DNA of 64,000 nt from Candidatus Fimenecus excrementavium (GTDB taxonomy: Bacteria; Bacillota; Clostridia; Oscillospirales; Acutalibacteraceae). Both the position numbers and the translations under genes were made by a program. The notes below the pieces were generated by a model, which had not been told where the DNA came from, searched no databases, and saw only the letters and a program-made list of their open reading frames with translations. This document shows, in pieces, positions 53,654-61,143 of the stretch. Where the stretch lies: NCBI GenBank assembly GCA_018712805.1, contig DVGI01000015.1, forward strand, positions 21,533-85,532, read 5' to 3'. How positions within the stretch are numbered: the stretch's first letter is position 1; each line of letters begins with the position of its first letter.

Positions 53654-54904
53654 TTGCAGCGTTCTTTTAAAAGTACAACCGTTGCCTGTTATATCGGCTA
53701 TTTTGTGCAGGCAATCATCAACAATTTGTCGCCGATTTTGTTTATTGTTTACCGCTCGGAATTTCAAATTTCACTGGGCGCAATCGGCAATCTGATTTTA
53801 ATCAACTTTTTAGCGCAGACGGCGGTTGACGTTCTTTCCGTTAAAATCGTGGACCGAATCGGGTATCGCAAAATCATTTTAACATCCCACGCGTGTGCTT
53901 TTGTCGGGCTTATTTTACTGGGCATTTTGCCGCAGATTATGGACAAGCCGTTTTGGGGACTGGTTCTGGCAACCGTAATTTCCGCAATCGGCAGCGGTAT
54001 GATTGAAGTGACCATAAGCCCTGTGGTCGACTCCATTCCGAGCGACCGCAAAGAAGCGGACATGAGCCTTTTACACTCGTTTTACTGCTGGGGGCAAATG
54101 GTGGTTGTAGCGCTTTCTACGCTGTTTATCCGCTTTGCCGGCAATCACTATTGGTTCGTGCTCCCCTTTCTTTGGGCTTTGGTACCGCTTTGCAATTTAT
54201 TCAACTTCTCTACCGTGCCGTTTATGCCGACGCTTAAAGAGGAAGAGAAAATTCCGCTTAGAAAATTGTTGTCGGACAAACCGTTTATCATTGCTATGGT
54301 GCTGATGCTTTGCGCCGGTGCTTCGGAACTTGCGATGTCGCAATGGTCCTCTTATTTCGCAGAAGCAGGTCTCGGCGTTTCCAAATTTATGGGCGACCTT
54401 TTAGGGCCCTGCCTTTTTGCTGTGTTCATGGGCTGCGGGCGGTTGTTGTTCGGTATTTTCGGCGAAAAAATCAATTTGAAAAAAGCGATGTTTTTCTGCG
54501 CTGCACTTTGCATCGTCTGCTATTCGGTTACCGCGTTTTCGCCGAGTCCCCTGCTTTCGCTTTTCGGCTGTGCTTTAACCGGATTTTCGATAAGCCTGTT
54601 TTGGCCGGGTACATTCAGCATGTTTTCCGCTATGTACCCGAACGGCGGTGCGGCGATGTTCAGCGTGCTTGCGATTCTCGGCGATATCGGCTGTTCAGTA
54701 GGTCCTTGGCTTGTCAGTACGGTTTCCACTGCTGCACAAAACGCGAACCCGGTGCTTTCCGACGGCGGCGCTTTAAAAACGGGGCTTGCCTTCGGCAACC
54801 TTTTCCCGATTTTAATTATTGTCAGTTTGCTGTTTTTACCGCTTTGCCGCAAAAAGACGGTTGACAGAGATAAGAAAGCGGCATATAATAACAGTACAAA
54901 TTAA
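53654..54904 (+). CDS. MFS transporter
   Basis: 416 residues, about twelve membrane helices. The first-half loop contains VDVLSVKIVDRIGYRK, an MFS loop 2-3 motif, and the second half GRLLFGIFGEKINLKKAM. It starts at a TTG with AAGGAG 11 nt upstream, directly after the SanA-like gene. The last 45 bp also carry the ribU promoter. Substrate unknown. Confidence 0.82.
   Translation: MQRSFKSTTVACYIGYFVQAIINNLSPILFIVYRSEFQISLGAIGNLILINFLAQTAVDVLSVKIVDRIGYRKIILTSHACAFVGLILLGILPQIMDKPFWGLVLATVISAIGSGMIEVTISPVVDSIPSDRKEADMSLLHSFYCWGQMVVVALSTLFIRFAGNHYWFVLPFLWALVPLCNLFNFSTVPFMPTLKEEEKIPLRKLLSDKPFIIAMVLMLCAGASELAMSQWSSYFAEAGLGVSKFMGDLLGPCLFAVFMGCGRLLFGIFGEKINLKKAMFFCAALCIVCYSVTAFSPSPLLSLFGCALTGFSISLFWPGTFSMFSAMYPNGGAAMFSVLAILGDIGCSVGPWLVSTVSTAAQNANPVLSDGGALKTGLAFGNLFPILIIVSLLFLPLCRKKTVDRDKKAAYNNSTN
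54861..54889 (+). promoter_or_regulatory. Consensus sigma-A promoter of ribU, inside the MFS gene
   Basis: TTGACA (54861-54866), 17-bp spacer, TATAAT (54884-54889): both boxes match consensus perfectly although the bases also encode the C-terminus of the MFS protein. Transcription would start ~54896, just before the FMN aptamer. Confidence 0.85.
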
Positions 54905-54909
54905 CAGCT

Positions 54910-55015
54910 GTCTTCAAGGCGGGGTGCAAGTCCCCACCGGTGGTTAAAGTCCACAAGCTTTCGCTGATCGGGTGAAATTCCCGAACCGACGGTATAGTCC
55001 GGATGAAAGAAGATG
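54910..55015 (+). promoter_or_regulatory. FMN riboswitch (RFN element)
   Basis: Conserved RFN blocks in order: P1 arm TCTTC with partner GAAGA, AGGCGGGGTGCAAGTCCCCACCGGTGG, then GGTGAAATTCCCGAACCGACGG and TAGTCCGGATGAAAGAAGAT. It precedes a terminator and ribU, so FMN should switch the riboflavin importer off. Confidence 0.96.
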
Positions 55016-55035
55016 TAATAACCCTTACACCTACG

Positions 55036-55066
55036 CCCGCAAGATAAGTTTCTTGCGGGTTTTTTA
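55036..55066 (+). terminator. Terminator of the FMN riboswitch expression platform
   Basis: CCCGCAAGA (55036-55044), 6-nt loop, TCTTGCGGG (55051-55059), then seven T. Expected to form when FMN is bound. Confidence 0.9.
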
Positions 55067-55112
55067 TTTGACGACAGCCGCATTTGCAATTTTTAGGAAA
55101 GGCTTGATTCAA

Positions 55113-55745
55113 ATGGAAAAAGCAATCAAAACCGCAAAACCCCAAAAAAGCAAACCCTTTTCCAGGCAAAACATTCGCAAACTGACCGTAACGGCGATTT
55201 TGTCGGCTGTCGCAGCCGTTTTGATGTTCTTGGATTTCAGCACACCGCTGATGCCGAGTTTCATCAAAATGGACGTTTCCGATTTCCCCGCGCTGATCGC
55301 CTCGTTTGCGCTCGGCCCCGTCAGCGGTGTTATGGTCTGTCTGATTAAAAATTTAATCAATTTGATGACAACCTCCACCGGCGGCGTCGGTGAACTTTCC
55401 AACTTTATTTTAGGCTGCATGCTGGTTGTTCCGGCGGGGCTCATCTACAAACACAAAAAGACGCGTTCCGGTGCATTTATCGGCGCGTTGGTCGGCGCAC
55501 TTTGCATGGCAGTTGTCAGTTTCTTCTCAAATATGTACCTTGTGTACCCCGTTTACACAAACTTCATGCCGATGGAAATGATTATTAAAGCATACAACAC
55601 GATTTTGCCGAGCGTCACAACGCTTTGGCAGGCGCTTTTAATCTTTAATGTGCCGTTCACCTTTATCAAAGGTCTTTTGTGCACGGTCATTACATTTGTA
55701 CTTTACAAGCGGCTTTCCCCGATTTTAAAAGGCAGAAACGAATAA
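55113..55745 (+). CDS. ribU: Riboflavin ECF transporter S component RibU
   Basis: 210 residues, about six membrane helices. The substrate-binding subunit of an energy-coupling-factor importer; its EcfA/EcfT module is not in the window. FLDFSTPLMPSFIKMDVSDFPALI, LGPVSGVMVCLIKN and GGVGELSNFILG are RibU-typical. The ATG at 55113 is used; in-frame codons upstream belong to the riboswitch. Control by the FMN riboswitch confirms the role. Confidence 0.95.
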   Translation: MEKAIKTAKPQKSKPFSRQNIRKLTVTAILSAVAAVLMFLDFSTPLMPSFIKMDVSDFPALIASFALGPVSGVMVCLIKNLINLMTTSTGGVGELSNFILGCMLVVPAGLIYKHKKTRSGAFIGALVGALCMAVVSFFSNMYLVYPVYTNFMPMEMIIKAYNTILPSVTTLWQALLIFNVPFTFIKGLLCTVITFVLYKRLSPILKGRNE

Positions 55746-55768
55746 GTACAAAACTTTGTGTATTCTTG

Positions 55769-55797
55769 TTGACTTTTGTTGAGAAACGGTATACAAT
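55769..55797 (+). promoter_or_regulatory. Sigma-A promoter of metK
   Basis: TTGACT (55769-55774), 17-bp spacer, TACAAT (55792-55797), about 30 bp before the SAM-I aptamer. Confidence 0.78.
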
Positions 55798-55826
55798 ATA
55801 GCACGAAAAATGCATATTGATTTCAT

Positions 55827-55926
55827 TCCTTATGAAGAGTGACGGAGGGACAGGCCCTATGAAGTCCGGCAACCTGCTAAATTTGCAAGGTGCCAATTCC
55901 CACAGCTTTATTGCTGAAAGATAAGG
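55827..55926 (+). promoter_or_regulatory. SAM-I (S-box) riboswitch
   Basis: CCTTAT/ATAAGG close P1. Inside are AGAGTGACGGAGGGACAGGCCC, TATGAAGTCCGGCAACC and AAGGTGCCAATTCC, all S-box consensus blocks. Located in the metK leader. Confidence 0.96.
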
Positions 55927-55930
55927 TGGC

Positions 55931-55966
55931 AAAAGCACCTTGGCTTGTTCCCGGGTGCTTTTTTTA
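55931..55966 (+). terminator. Terminator of the SAM-I riboswitch expression platform
   Basis: AAAGCACC and GGTGCTTT arms followed by a T-run. CACCTT in its left arm can instead pair with AAGGTG at the aptamer end, giving the antiterminator choice. Confidence 0.85.
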
Positions 55967-55993
55967 TGGTCTGAGCCCAAAAAGGAGATATTT

Positions 55994-57181
55994 ATGGCAA
56001 AACATCTTTTTACATCCGAATCCGTTACAGAGGGTCATCCCGACAAAATCTGTGACAATATATCCGACGCCGTTCTCGACGCTATTTTAGCGCAGGACCC
56101 GGACGGACGCGTTGCTTGTGAGACAACCTGTATTACGGACCGTATTATGGTCATGGGTGAAATTACGACAACGGCAAAAGTCGATATTGAAAAAATTGCA
56201 CGTGACGTGGTTTGCGAAATCGGCTACGACAGCGACGAAAAAGGCTTTAACGGGCACACCTGTAAGGTGGAAATCGCAATCGACAAACAGTCGGCGGACA
56301 TTGCGCTCGGCGTGGACAATTCTTATGAAATGAAAGAAGGTCAGACCGACGACTACAACCTGCACGGCGCCGGCGACCAGGGCATGATGTTCGGATACGC
56401 CTGCGACGAAACCGAAGAGCTTATGCCGCTTCCGATTTCGCTTTCACATAAGCTTGCAAAACAGCTTGCAAAAGTGCGTAAAGACGGCACACTCCCCTAT
56501 CTTCGTCCCGACGGCAAAACGCAGGTTACCGTGGAATATGACGAAAATGACAAGCCGGTGCGCATTGACACCATTGTCATTTCCTCCCAGCACAGCGCGG
56601 ATGTCTCTTTACAGCAAATTCGCAGCGATATTTTGGAAAACGTCATTCGTCCCATTGTCCCGGAAAACCTGTTTGACGACGACACCGTAATTTATGTAAA
56701 CCCGACCGGTCGGTTTGTGACCGGCGGCCCTGCCGGTGACAGCGGGCTTACAGGACGGAAAATCATTGTTGACACCTACGGCGGCATCGGTCGTCACGGC
56801 GGCGGTTGCTTCTCCGGCAAAGACCCGACAAAGGTGGACCGTTCTGCGGCCTATGCGGCGCGCTATGTTGCGAAAAATATTGTCGCGGCAGGTCTTGCCA
56901 AAAAATGTGAAATTCAGTTGGCGTACGCCATTGGCGTTGCACACCCGGTTTCGGTGATGGTGGAAACGTTCGGCACCGGCGTGCTTTCCGATGATGTTTT
57001 AAGCGAAATCGTCACGGAAGTTTTCGATTTGCGCCCCGCCGCGATTATAGATTATTTGGATTTGCGCCGCCCGATTTATTGTCCGCTTGCGGCTTACGGT
57101 CACATGGGCAGAACGGATCTAAATGTTCCGTGGGAAAAAACCGATAAAGTGGACGCTTTAAAAAAAGCAGCCGGCATTTGA
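55994..57181 (+). CDS. metK: S-adenosylmethionine synthetase
   Basis: 395 residues. Makes SAM from methionine and [15 protein letters not shown] opens the protein, [12 protein letters not shown] is the P-loop-like signature, and [19 protein letters not shown] is also diagnostic. AAAGGAG precedes the ATG. SAM bound to the upstream riboswitch should lower its own synthesis. Confidence 0.98.
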   Translation: MAKHLFTSESVTEGHPDKICDNISDAVLDAILAQDPDGRVACETTCITDRIMVMGEITTTAKVDIEKIARDVVCEIGYDSDEKGFNGHTCKVEIAIDKQSADIALGVDNSYEMKEGQTDDYNLHGAGDQGMMFGYACDETEELMPLPISLSHKLAKQLAKVRKDGTLPYLRPDGKTQVTVEYDENDKPVRIDTIVISSQHSADVSLQQIRSDILENVIRPIVPENLFDDDTVIYVNPTGRFVTGGPAGDSGLTGRKIIVDTYGGIGRHGGGCFSGKDPTKVDRSAAYAARYVAKNIVAAGLAKKCEIQLAYAIGVAHPVSVMVETFGTGVLSDDVLSEIVTEVFDLRPAAIIDYLDLRRPIYCPLAAYGHMGRTDLNVPWEKTDKVDALKKAAGI

Positions 57182-57268
57182 AAAATTTTTCCAAAAGTAT
57201 AAATTTTCTGTTTCGGCTCATAATAGATTTGTACCCGTTCAAGAAGTACAAATAAGGAGTTGAAAAAA

Positions 57269-57484
57269 ATGCTGGACAGAATCGCATTGATTTTGGTTAT
57301 CATCGGCGGCATCAACTGGGGATCCATCGGTCTTTTTCAATTTGACATTGTTTCGTGGATTTTCGGCGGTCAGGCAGCCGTAATGAGCAGAATCATTTAC
57401 ACATTGGTGGCGATTTCGGCGGTATGGTGTATTTCTCTGCTGTTCCGCGAAAACGAAGTTTTGTCGTCGGCCAATGATGAATAA
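57269..57484 (+). CDS. DUF378 (YuzA-like) small membrane protein
   Basis: 71 residues with two membrane helices. DRIALILVIIGGINWGSIGLF matches the short DUF378 proteins common in Firmicutes. The ATG at 57269 is 9 nt after AAGGAG; an in-frame TTG touching that site is rejected. Function unknown. Last core gene before the accessory region. Confidence 0.82.
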   Translation: MLDRIALILVIIGGINWGSIGLFQFDIVSWIFGGQAAVMSRIIYTLVAISAVWCISLLFRENEVLSSANDE

Positions 57485-57576
57485 CAAAAAAGCAAAAACA
57501 CCGTCTGTGCTTTTGCCGGGTGTGCATAAGGCAGTATTCGAAAAACACGCAGCAACCGGCATTGCAGGAAGGAAAC

Positions 57577-57610
57577 GAGAGTACGAATCGAAGGGTTCGT
57601 ACTCTTTTTC
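57577..57610 (+). terminator. Intrinsic terminator, boundary of core and accessory region
   Basis: AGAGTACGAA (57578-57587) and TTCGTACTCT (57596-57605) with a TCGAAGGG loop, then five T. It lies about 93 bp after the DUF378 gene. Confidence 0.8.
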
Positions 57611-57703
57611 TGCATATTCCGATAAAACTGCAATCGGCACATAGGTTTTTTCTGAAAATCTTCTGTAGAATAAAAGCACCAAAAAACGCAGGAGGTTTTT
57701 GTG

Positions 57704-58075
57704 ATGAAAAGCATTTATGAAGAAACAGACGGCACATATACCCGGCAGGGCGATTATGAACTGCCCAATCTGAAAATACCGCCCGAAAAAGAAATTGAAA
57801 TTGGAGTTTGGGGACAGCGATACCGGCGATATTTGAAGCAGCGCCACCGGATTCGGTATTACAATCTGCTGACCGCCGGAAAGCTAAACGAGCAATTGAC
57901 AGAGGTAGACCGGCAGGCGGAGCAGATGTTTCGGTCGCTTGTATCCGCATTTTCTAAACAGGAAAATATCACGGAAAGACTGAAAGCCAATCGCCCTATG
58001 GAGTGGGTACAAAAGACGAACAGTATCCGAAACCGGGCTGCTGAAATCGTGAACAACGAGTGGATTTACATATGA
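57704..58075 (+). CDS. tnpV: TnpV-type transposon-encoded protein
   Basis: 123 residues matching TnpV, a small protein of Tn4451-like and related integrative elements in gut Firmicutes. Visible family features: GTYTRQGDYELPNL, IGVWGQRYRRYLKQ, NLLTAGKLNEQL, DRQAEQMF and the end MEWVQKTNSIRNRAAEIV. GGAGG lies 8 nt before the ATG at 57704; a GTG at 57701 is also possible. No recombinase accompanies it here, so this looks like a fragment of an element. Function unknown. Confidence 0.85.
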   Translation: MKSIYEETDGTYTRQGDYELPNLKIPPEKEIEIGVWGQRYRRYLKQRHRIRYYNLLTAGKLNEQLTEVDRQAEQMFRSLVSAFSKQENITERLKANRPMEWVQKTNSIRNRAAEIVNNEWIYI

Positions 58076-58260
58076 GAGGGCGGAAATATCATCTCTTTCT
58101 TTCGGAAAATGAGCGCAGATTTCTCATTCAAAATCTCCTTTGGTTTCAGAACAAGCTGTGGCAGGAAGGGCGTTATACCGACGCTGTGGATGATGCGGAT
58201 GTTCATAACGGATTTGATAAAAACACACGGAAATACAGTCAGGACACATATTGTCTGTGA
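58072..58260 (+). CDS. Small TnpV-associated protein, probably with an altered C-terminus
   Basis: 62 residues, ATG inside the tnpV stop (ATGA overlap). LFLSENERRFLIQNLLWFQNKLWQEGRYTDAVDD reads as a helical pair like the small ORFs that follow tnpV in other elements, by memory. After that the sequence turns polar and unconvincing, which may mean a frameshift or recombination point. Function unknown. Confidence 0.55.
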   Translation: MRGRKYHLFLSENERRFLIQNLLWFQNKLWQEGRYTDAVDDADVHNGFDKNTRKYSQDTYCL

Positions 58261-58340
58261 TTCGCACATTGGTTCTCTATTAACATAAAAACGATAAATA
58301 ACGCAACGGCAAATAAATTTTCTCCGAAAGTCCATTTTAT

Positions 58341-58369
58341 TTGTATTTTCAGGAACTGCCTGTTATACT
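58341..58369 (+). promoter_or_regulatory. Sigma-A promoter of the FtsH-like gene
   Basis: TTGTAT (58341-58346), 17-bp spacer, TATACT (58364-58369), leaving a ~80-nt leader. Confidence 0.65.
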
Positions 58370-58457
58370 CAAGAAAACATGATAAAGGCGTCTTAAAAAA
58401 TAACATGTTGTATCATTAATGTTTAAAAGAAACCGAAAATCATTTGGAGGAATGAGT

Positions 58458-59741
58458 ATGAGCGCATTTGATAAGGTTATAGGTTATGAAACAATTAAAA
58501 ACGAACTGCTGCAAATTTGCGATATGGTGCATAATAAGGAGCGTTATGAGGCTCTTGGAGCCAAGCTGCCGCAGGGTATTTTGTTATACGGTGATCCGGG
58601 ACTCGGCAAAACCCTTATTGCAAAGTGCTTTATAGAAGAAAGCGGTCTTAAATCTTATGTCGTTCGGAGAAATAAGGGCAATGACGACTTTATAAGTAAT
58701 ATTACGGAAACTTTCCAAAAGGCAAAAGAAAACGCCGCCCCCTGCATCGTTTTCCTTGATGACATGGACAAGTTTGCCAACGAGGACAGCGATCACCGTG
58801 ACGCAGAAGAATATGTAGCAGTTCAGTCAGGTATTGACGAGGTAAAGAACTGCGATGTGTTTGTCCTTGCAACAGCAAATGAAATGCGGAAACTCCCCGA
58901 ATCTCTTGTGCGCTCAGGACGCTTTGACAGAAAAATTGAAGTAAAGCGTCCTACCGACAAGGATGCCGATAAAATCATTGCGCATTATCTCTCTAACAAG
59001 AAAGTTTCGAAAAATGTTAATATGGAAGATCTTTCAAAGATGATCAGCTATAGCTCCTGTGCCGAGCTTGAAACAATTCTTAATGAGGCGGCAATCAGCG
59101 CCGCCTATAAAAGAAAGACCGATATCGAAATGGAAGACCTCGTGAAATCCGTTTTAAGAATGATTTATGATTCACCGGACAACTATACGAAGACTTCCGC
59201 AGAAGACATGAAAAAAACGGCGCTTCACGAAGCCGGTCATCTTGTCGTTTCGGAAGTTCTTTGCCCGGGAAGTGTAGGACTTGCCTCTCTGCGTTCTACC
59301 GGCAGGGATTCTACGGGAGGATTTATTCACCGGTGTAAGGAGCTTTCCAGAAGACCTTATTATGTTCTTGTATCTCTTGCTGGAAAGGCTGCTGTTGAAC
59401 TCTACTATTGTGATACCGTCGCGAGCGGCTGCCGGAGCGATATCTATCGGGCTTGCAATTATATCAGGGACGGTATTTCAGAGAACGCTACCCTTGGATT
59501 TGGAATGATTGATGTTTCCACACGAAGTTTTCCCGAAACTTCCGAGAATATGAACTCTCGCAGCGAGGCTGTGACTCATGCGGAACTCGAGCGGTATATG
59601 CGGATTGCCAAAGACATTCTTCTGAAAAACAGAGAATTTCTTGAGAGGGTTACTGCGGCTCTGATTGAAAAAGAAACGCTTCTCTATTCCGATATCCGCG
59701 CTTTGACGGAAAGCACAACCATTACCGAGGTGGCGGTATAA
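58458..59741 (+). CDS. Soluble FtsH-like AAA+ zinc metalloprotease
   Basis: 427 residues. The AAA+ module has Walker A YGDPGLGKT near 45, Walker B CIVFLDDMDK and the arginine-finger motif RSGRFDRKI. The peptidase part has the zinc motif ALHEAGHLVVSE (HExxH) near 258 and a possible third ligand Asp in GCRSDIYRA. True FtsH is ~600 residues with two N-terminal membrane helices; both are absent, so this would be cytoplasmic. The second of two close ATGs is 7 nt after GGAGG and is preferred. It lies between tnpV and the paralog array with its own promoter. Target proteins unknown. Confidence 0.85.
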   Translation: MSAFDKVIGYETIKNELLQICDMVHNKERYEALGAKLPQGILLYGDPGLGKTLIAKCFIEESGLKSYVVRRNKGNDDFISNITETFQKAKENAAPCIVFLDDMDKFANEDSDHRDAEEYVAVQSGIDEVKNCDVFVLATANEMRKLPESLVRSGRFDRKIEVKRPTDKDADKIIAHYLSNKKVSKNVNMEDLSKMISYSSCAELETILNEAAISAAYKRKTDIEMEDLVKSVLRMIYDSPDNYTKTSAEDMKKTALHEAGHLVVSEVLCPGSVGLASLRSTGRDSTGGFIHRCKELSRRPYYVLVSLAGKAAVELYYCDTVASGCRSDIYRACNYIRDGISENATLGFGMIDVSTRSFPETSENMNSRSEAVTHAELERYMRIAKDILLKNREFLERVTAALIEKETLLYSDIRALTESTTITEVAV

Positions 59742-59770
59742 ATCACTATAAACTCGTCGGCATGAAAGAA

Positions 59771-59813
59771 AACAGCCCATTGGATTTCCGGACAGGAATT
59801 CCGATGGGCTGTT
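59771..59813 (-). terminator. Hairpin, probable terminator of the minus-strand paralog array
   Basis: AACAGCCCATTGGA... pairs with ...CCGATGGGCTGTT. Read on the minus strand the stem is followed by TTTTCTTT, so it would end transcripts coming from the array. On the plus strand there is no T-run. Confidence 0.6.
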
Positions 59814-59876
59814 CATAATAAGTAAAACGAGTTCGTTTTTTAGATAACCGATTACCGCCTTCTGCTGGCACCATAA

Positions 59877-60044
59877 ATGAGACGAATGGCCCGCAAAACC
59901 GCTTTCTCCGGTTTTCTGTATCCGTGTAGCGAGCAGACTGTATGTACTCCCACAGTCGTAAAACAGTGTTTCCCGTTAGGGCGCTGCCCTAATACCCATA
60001 TATATCGGGCTGCTGCGTTTGGCTGTAAGCTCGGTACACAGTGA
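59877..60044 (+). CDS. Possible small Cys-containing ORF in the 304-bp gap
   Basis: 55 codons from an ATG to a TGA just before the converging array. The product has five Cys and a basic start (MRRMARKTAFSG). No ribosome site is evident, so it may be chance. The gap 59742-60045 otherwise contains only the hairpin at 59771-59813. Confidence 0.2.
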   Translation: MRRMARKTAFSGFLYPCSEQTVCTPTVVKQCFPLGRCPNTHIYRAAAFGCKLGTQ

Positions 60045-60045
60045 C

Positions 60046-60936
60046 TCAGTCCGCCAGCACCAACCGAATTTCAGAATCCGTGCGCGTGTCCAAACGGCGC
60101 AGCCTTTCCCAAAGAAGCCTGCCGCGTTTCTCGTCGCCTGCGATAAAATCCTGTATATTTTGAAGCAGGCAGTCACTTTCCGGCAGAGGTTTCGGGCATA
60201 CTTCCAAACGGTAAAGAGGCGAAAGAAAGCAGGTTACGTTTGAAAACAGGTTCCCGTGCTTGAGCGCGCCGAGCGTCCAAGTGCCGTTTTGGCCGCGGCA
60301 AAGCGCCTGCACACAGCAGCAGTCTGTATTGTCCCCGACTTCCAGCAGCACAGCGGGGCGCTCCGGCCGAAAGGGCCGGCAGTCCACGCATACAATATCA
60401 CCGGCGCAAAACGGGACGGGCAGATTCAGATGCTGTCCGTCTTCGGCATACCGCCGGGATTCCGGCAGAAACAGATATGGTTCCCGTGTTTCTTCAAGCT
60501 TTTTAAAAAAGCACGCGCGGTCTTTGAGAAAATAATAGGTATAGCTGTGGACGTAGGAGGCTTTTCCGCTCACCGGGTCTGTTGACGGCTTCCATTTTTG
60601 AAGCTCGTACCAGCAAAGATTACTGTAATCATCACCGGCGCTGTCCATATCATACCGGATATATTCCAAAGCGTCGTCCGCATTGAAAAACGGCGTGCCC
60701 GCAGAAATTTTCCGGTCGTCAATCTCTTCATCGTGCCAGGCTTCGATCAGCAGAAAAACCGCTTCGGCGCCCGTTCCCAGCTCCTCTAAAGCCAGTTTTA
60801 TCTGCTTTGCCTGATACGAAAAGGAAGCCTCAACCGTCTGCCGCGCCGCCGGGTCGGCGGCTGACTGTTCCCGCAGAGACAGACTCTCTGACGGACGATC
60901 GGAAAACAGGTTTTCCTTTGCGGCCAAATATTCCAT
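60046..60936 (-). CDS. Array gene 3, C-terminal part after an in-frame TAG (unknown function)
   Basis: 296 codons beginning at an ATG that directly follows a TAG in the same frame. No ribosome site precedes this ATG. It carries the array-wide motif as LPVPFCAGDIVCVDCRPF, followed by VLLEVGDNTDCCC, and a C-terminal block with Asp/Glu/Arg-rich helices. Together with the 68-codon ORF upstream it gives ~365 codons, matching the intact 371-residue paralog. It may be a dead gene or be translated by re-initiation. No membrane segment or catalytic motif recognised. Confidence 0.6.
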   Translation of the reverse strand: MEYLAAKENLFSDRPSESLSLREQSAADPAARQTVEASFSYQAKQIKLALEELGTGAEAVFLLIEAWHDEEIDDRKISAGTPFFNADDALEYIRYDMDSAGDDYSNLCWYELQKWKPSTDPVSGKASYVHSYTYYFLKDRACFFKKLEETREPYLFLPESRRYAEDGQHLNLPVPFCAGDIVCVDCRPFRPERPAVLLEVGDNTDCCCVQALCRGQNGTWTLGALKHGNLFSNVTCFLSPLYRLEVCPKPLPESDCLLQNIQDFIAGDEKRGRLLWERLRRLDTRTDSEIRLVLAD

Positions 60937-61143
60937 CTAACGCAGTTTATCTGTCAATGGGACGGGAGCACCGCAAACAAGCTCGGAAATTTGTCTTTTT
61001 GTAAGCGGCACACCGGCAAGGTACCGCCGCATAGCATCAGAGGGCAGAAAGGCCCGCAATACATCGGATTTTTCCTGCCCGGTCAGCCATCCGCCGGTAT
61101 CATTCGCTCCGTTGATTTGAGGTTCACCGAGAAATTGCTTCAT
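60937..61143 (-). CDS. Array gene 3, N-terminal part ending at an in-frame TAG
   Basis: 68 codons. The ATG has AAGGAGGG 9 nt upstream and overlaps the end of array gene 2 by 20 bp, so this is a genuine start. SDAMRRYLAGVPLTKRQISELVC aligns in pattern with the openings of the two paralogs (SNDIRAHL... and SKDIREHL...). The reading frame continues after the TAG into the 296-codon ORF with a helix that fits the paralogs. Confidence 0.55.
   Translation of the reverse strand: MKQFLGEPQINGANDTGGWLTGQEKSDVLRAFLPSDAMRRYLAGVPLTKRQISELVCGAPVPLTDKLR

Noticed and set aside
57485..57530. Imperfect GCAAAA/TTTTGC hairpin after the DUF378 gene
   Set aside because: No T-run follows on the plus strand; the stronger terminator is at 57577-57610.
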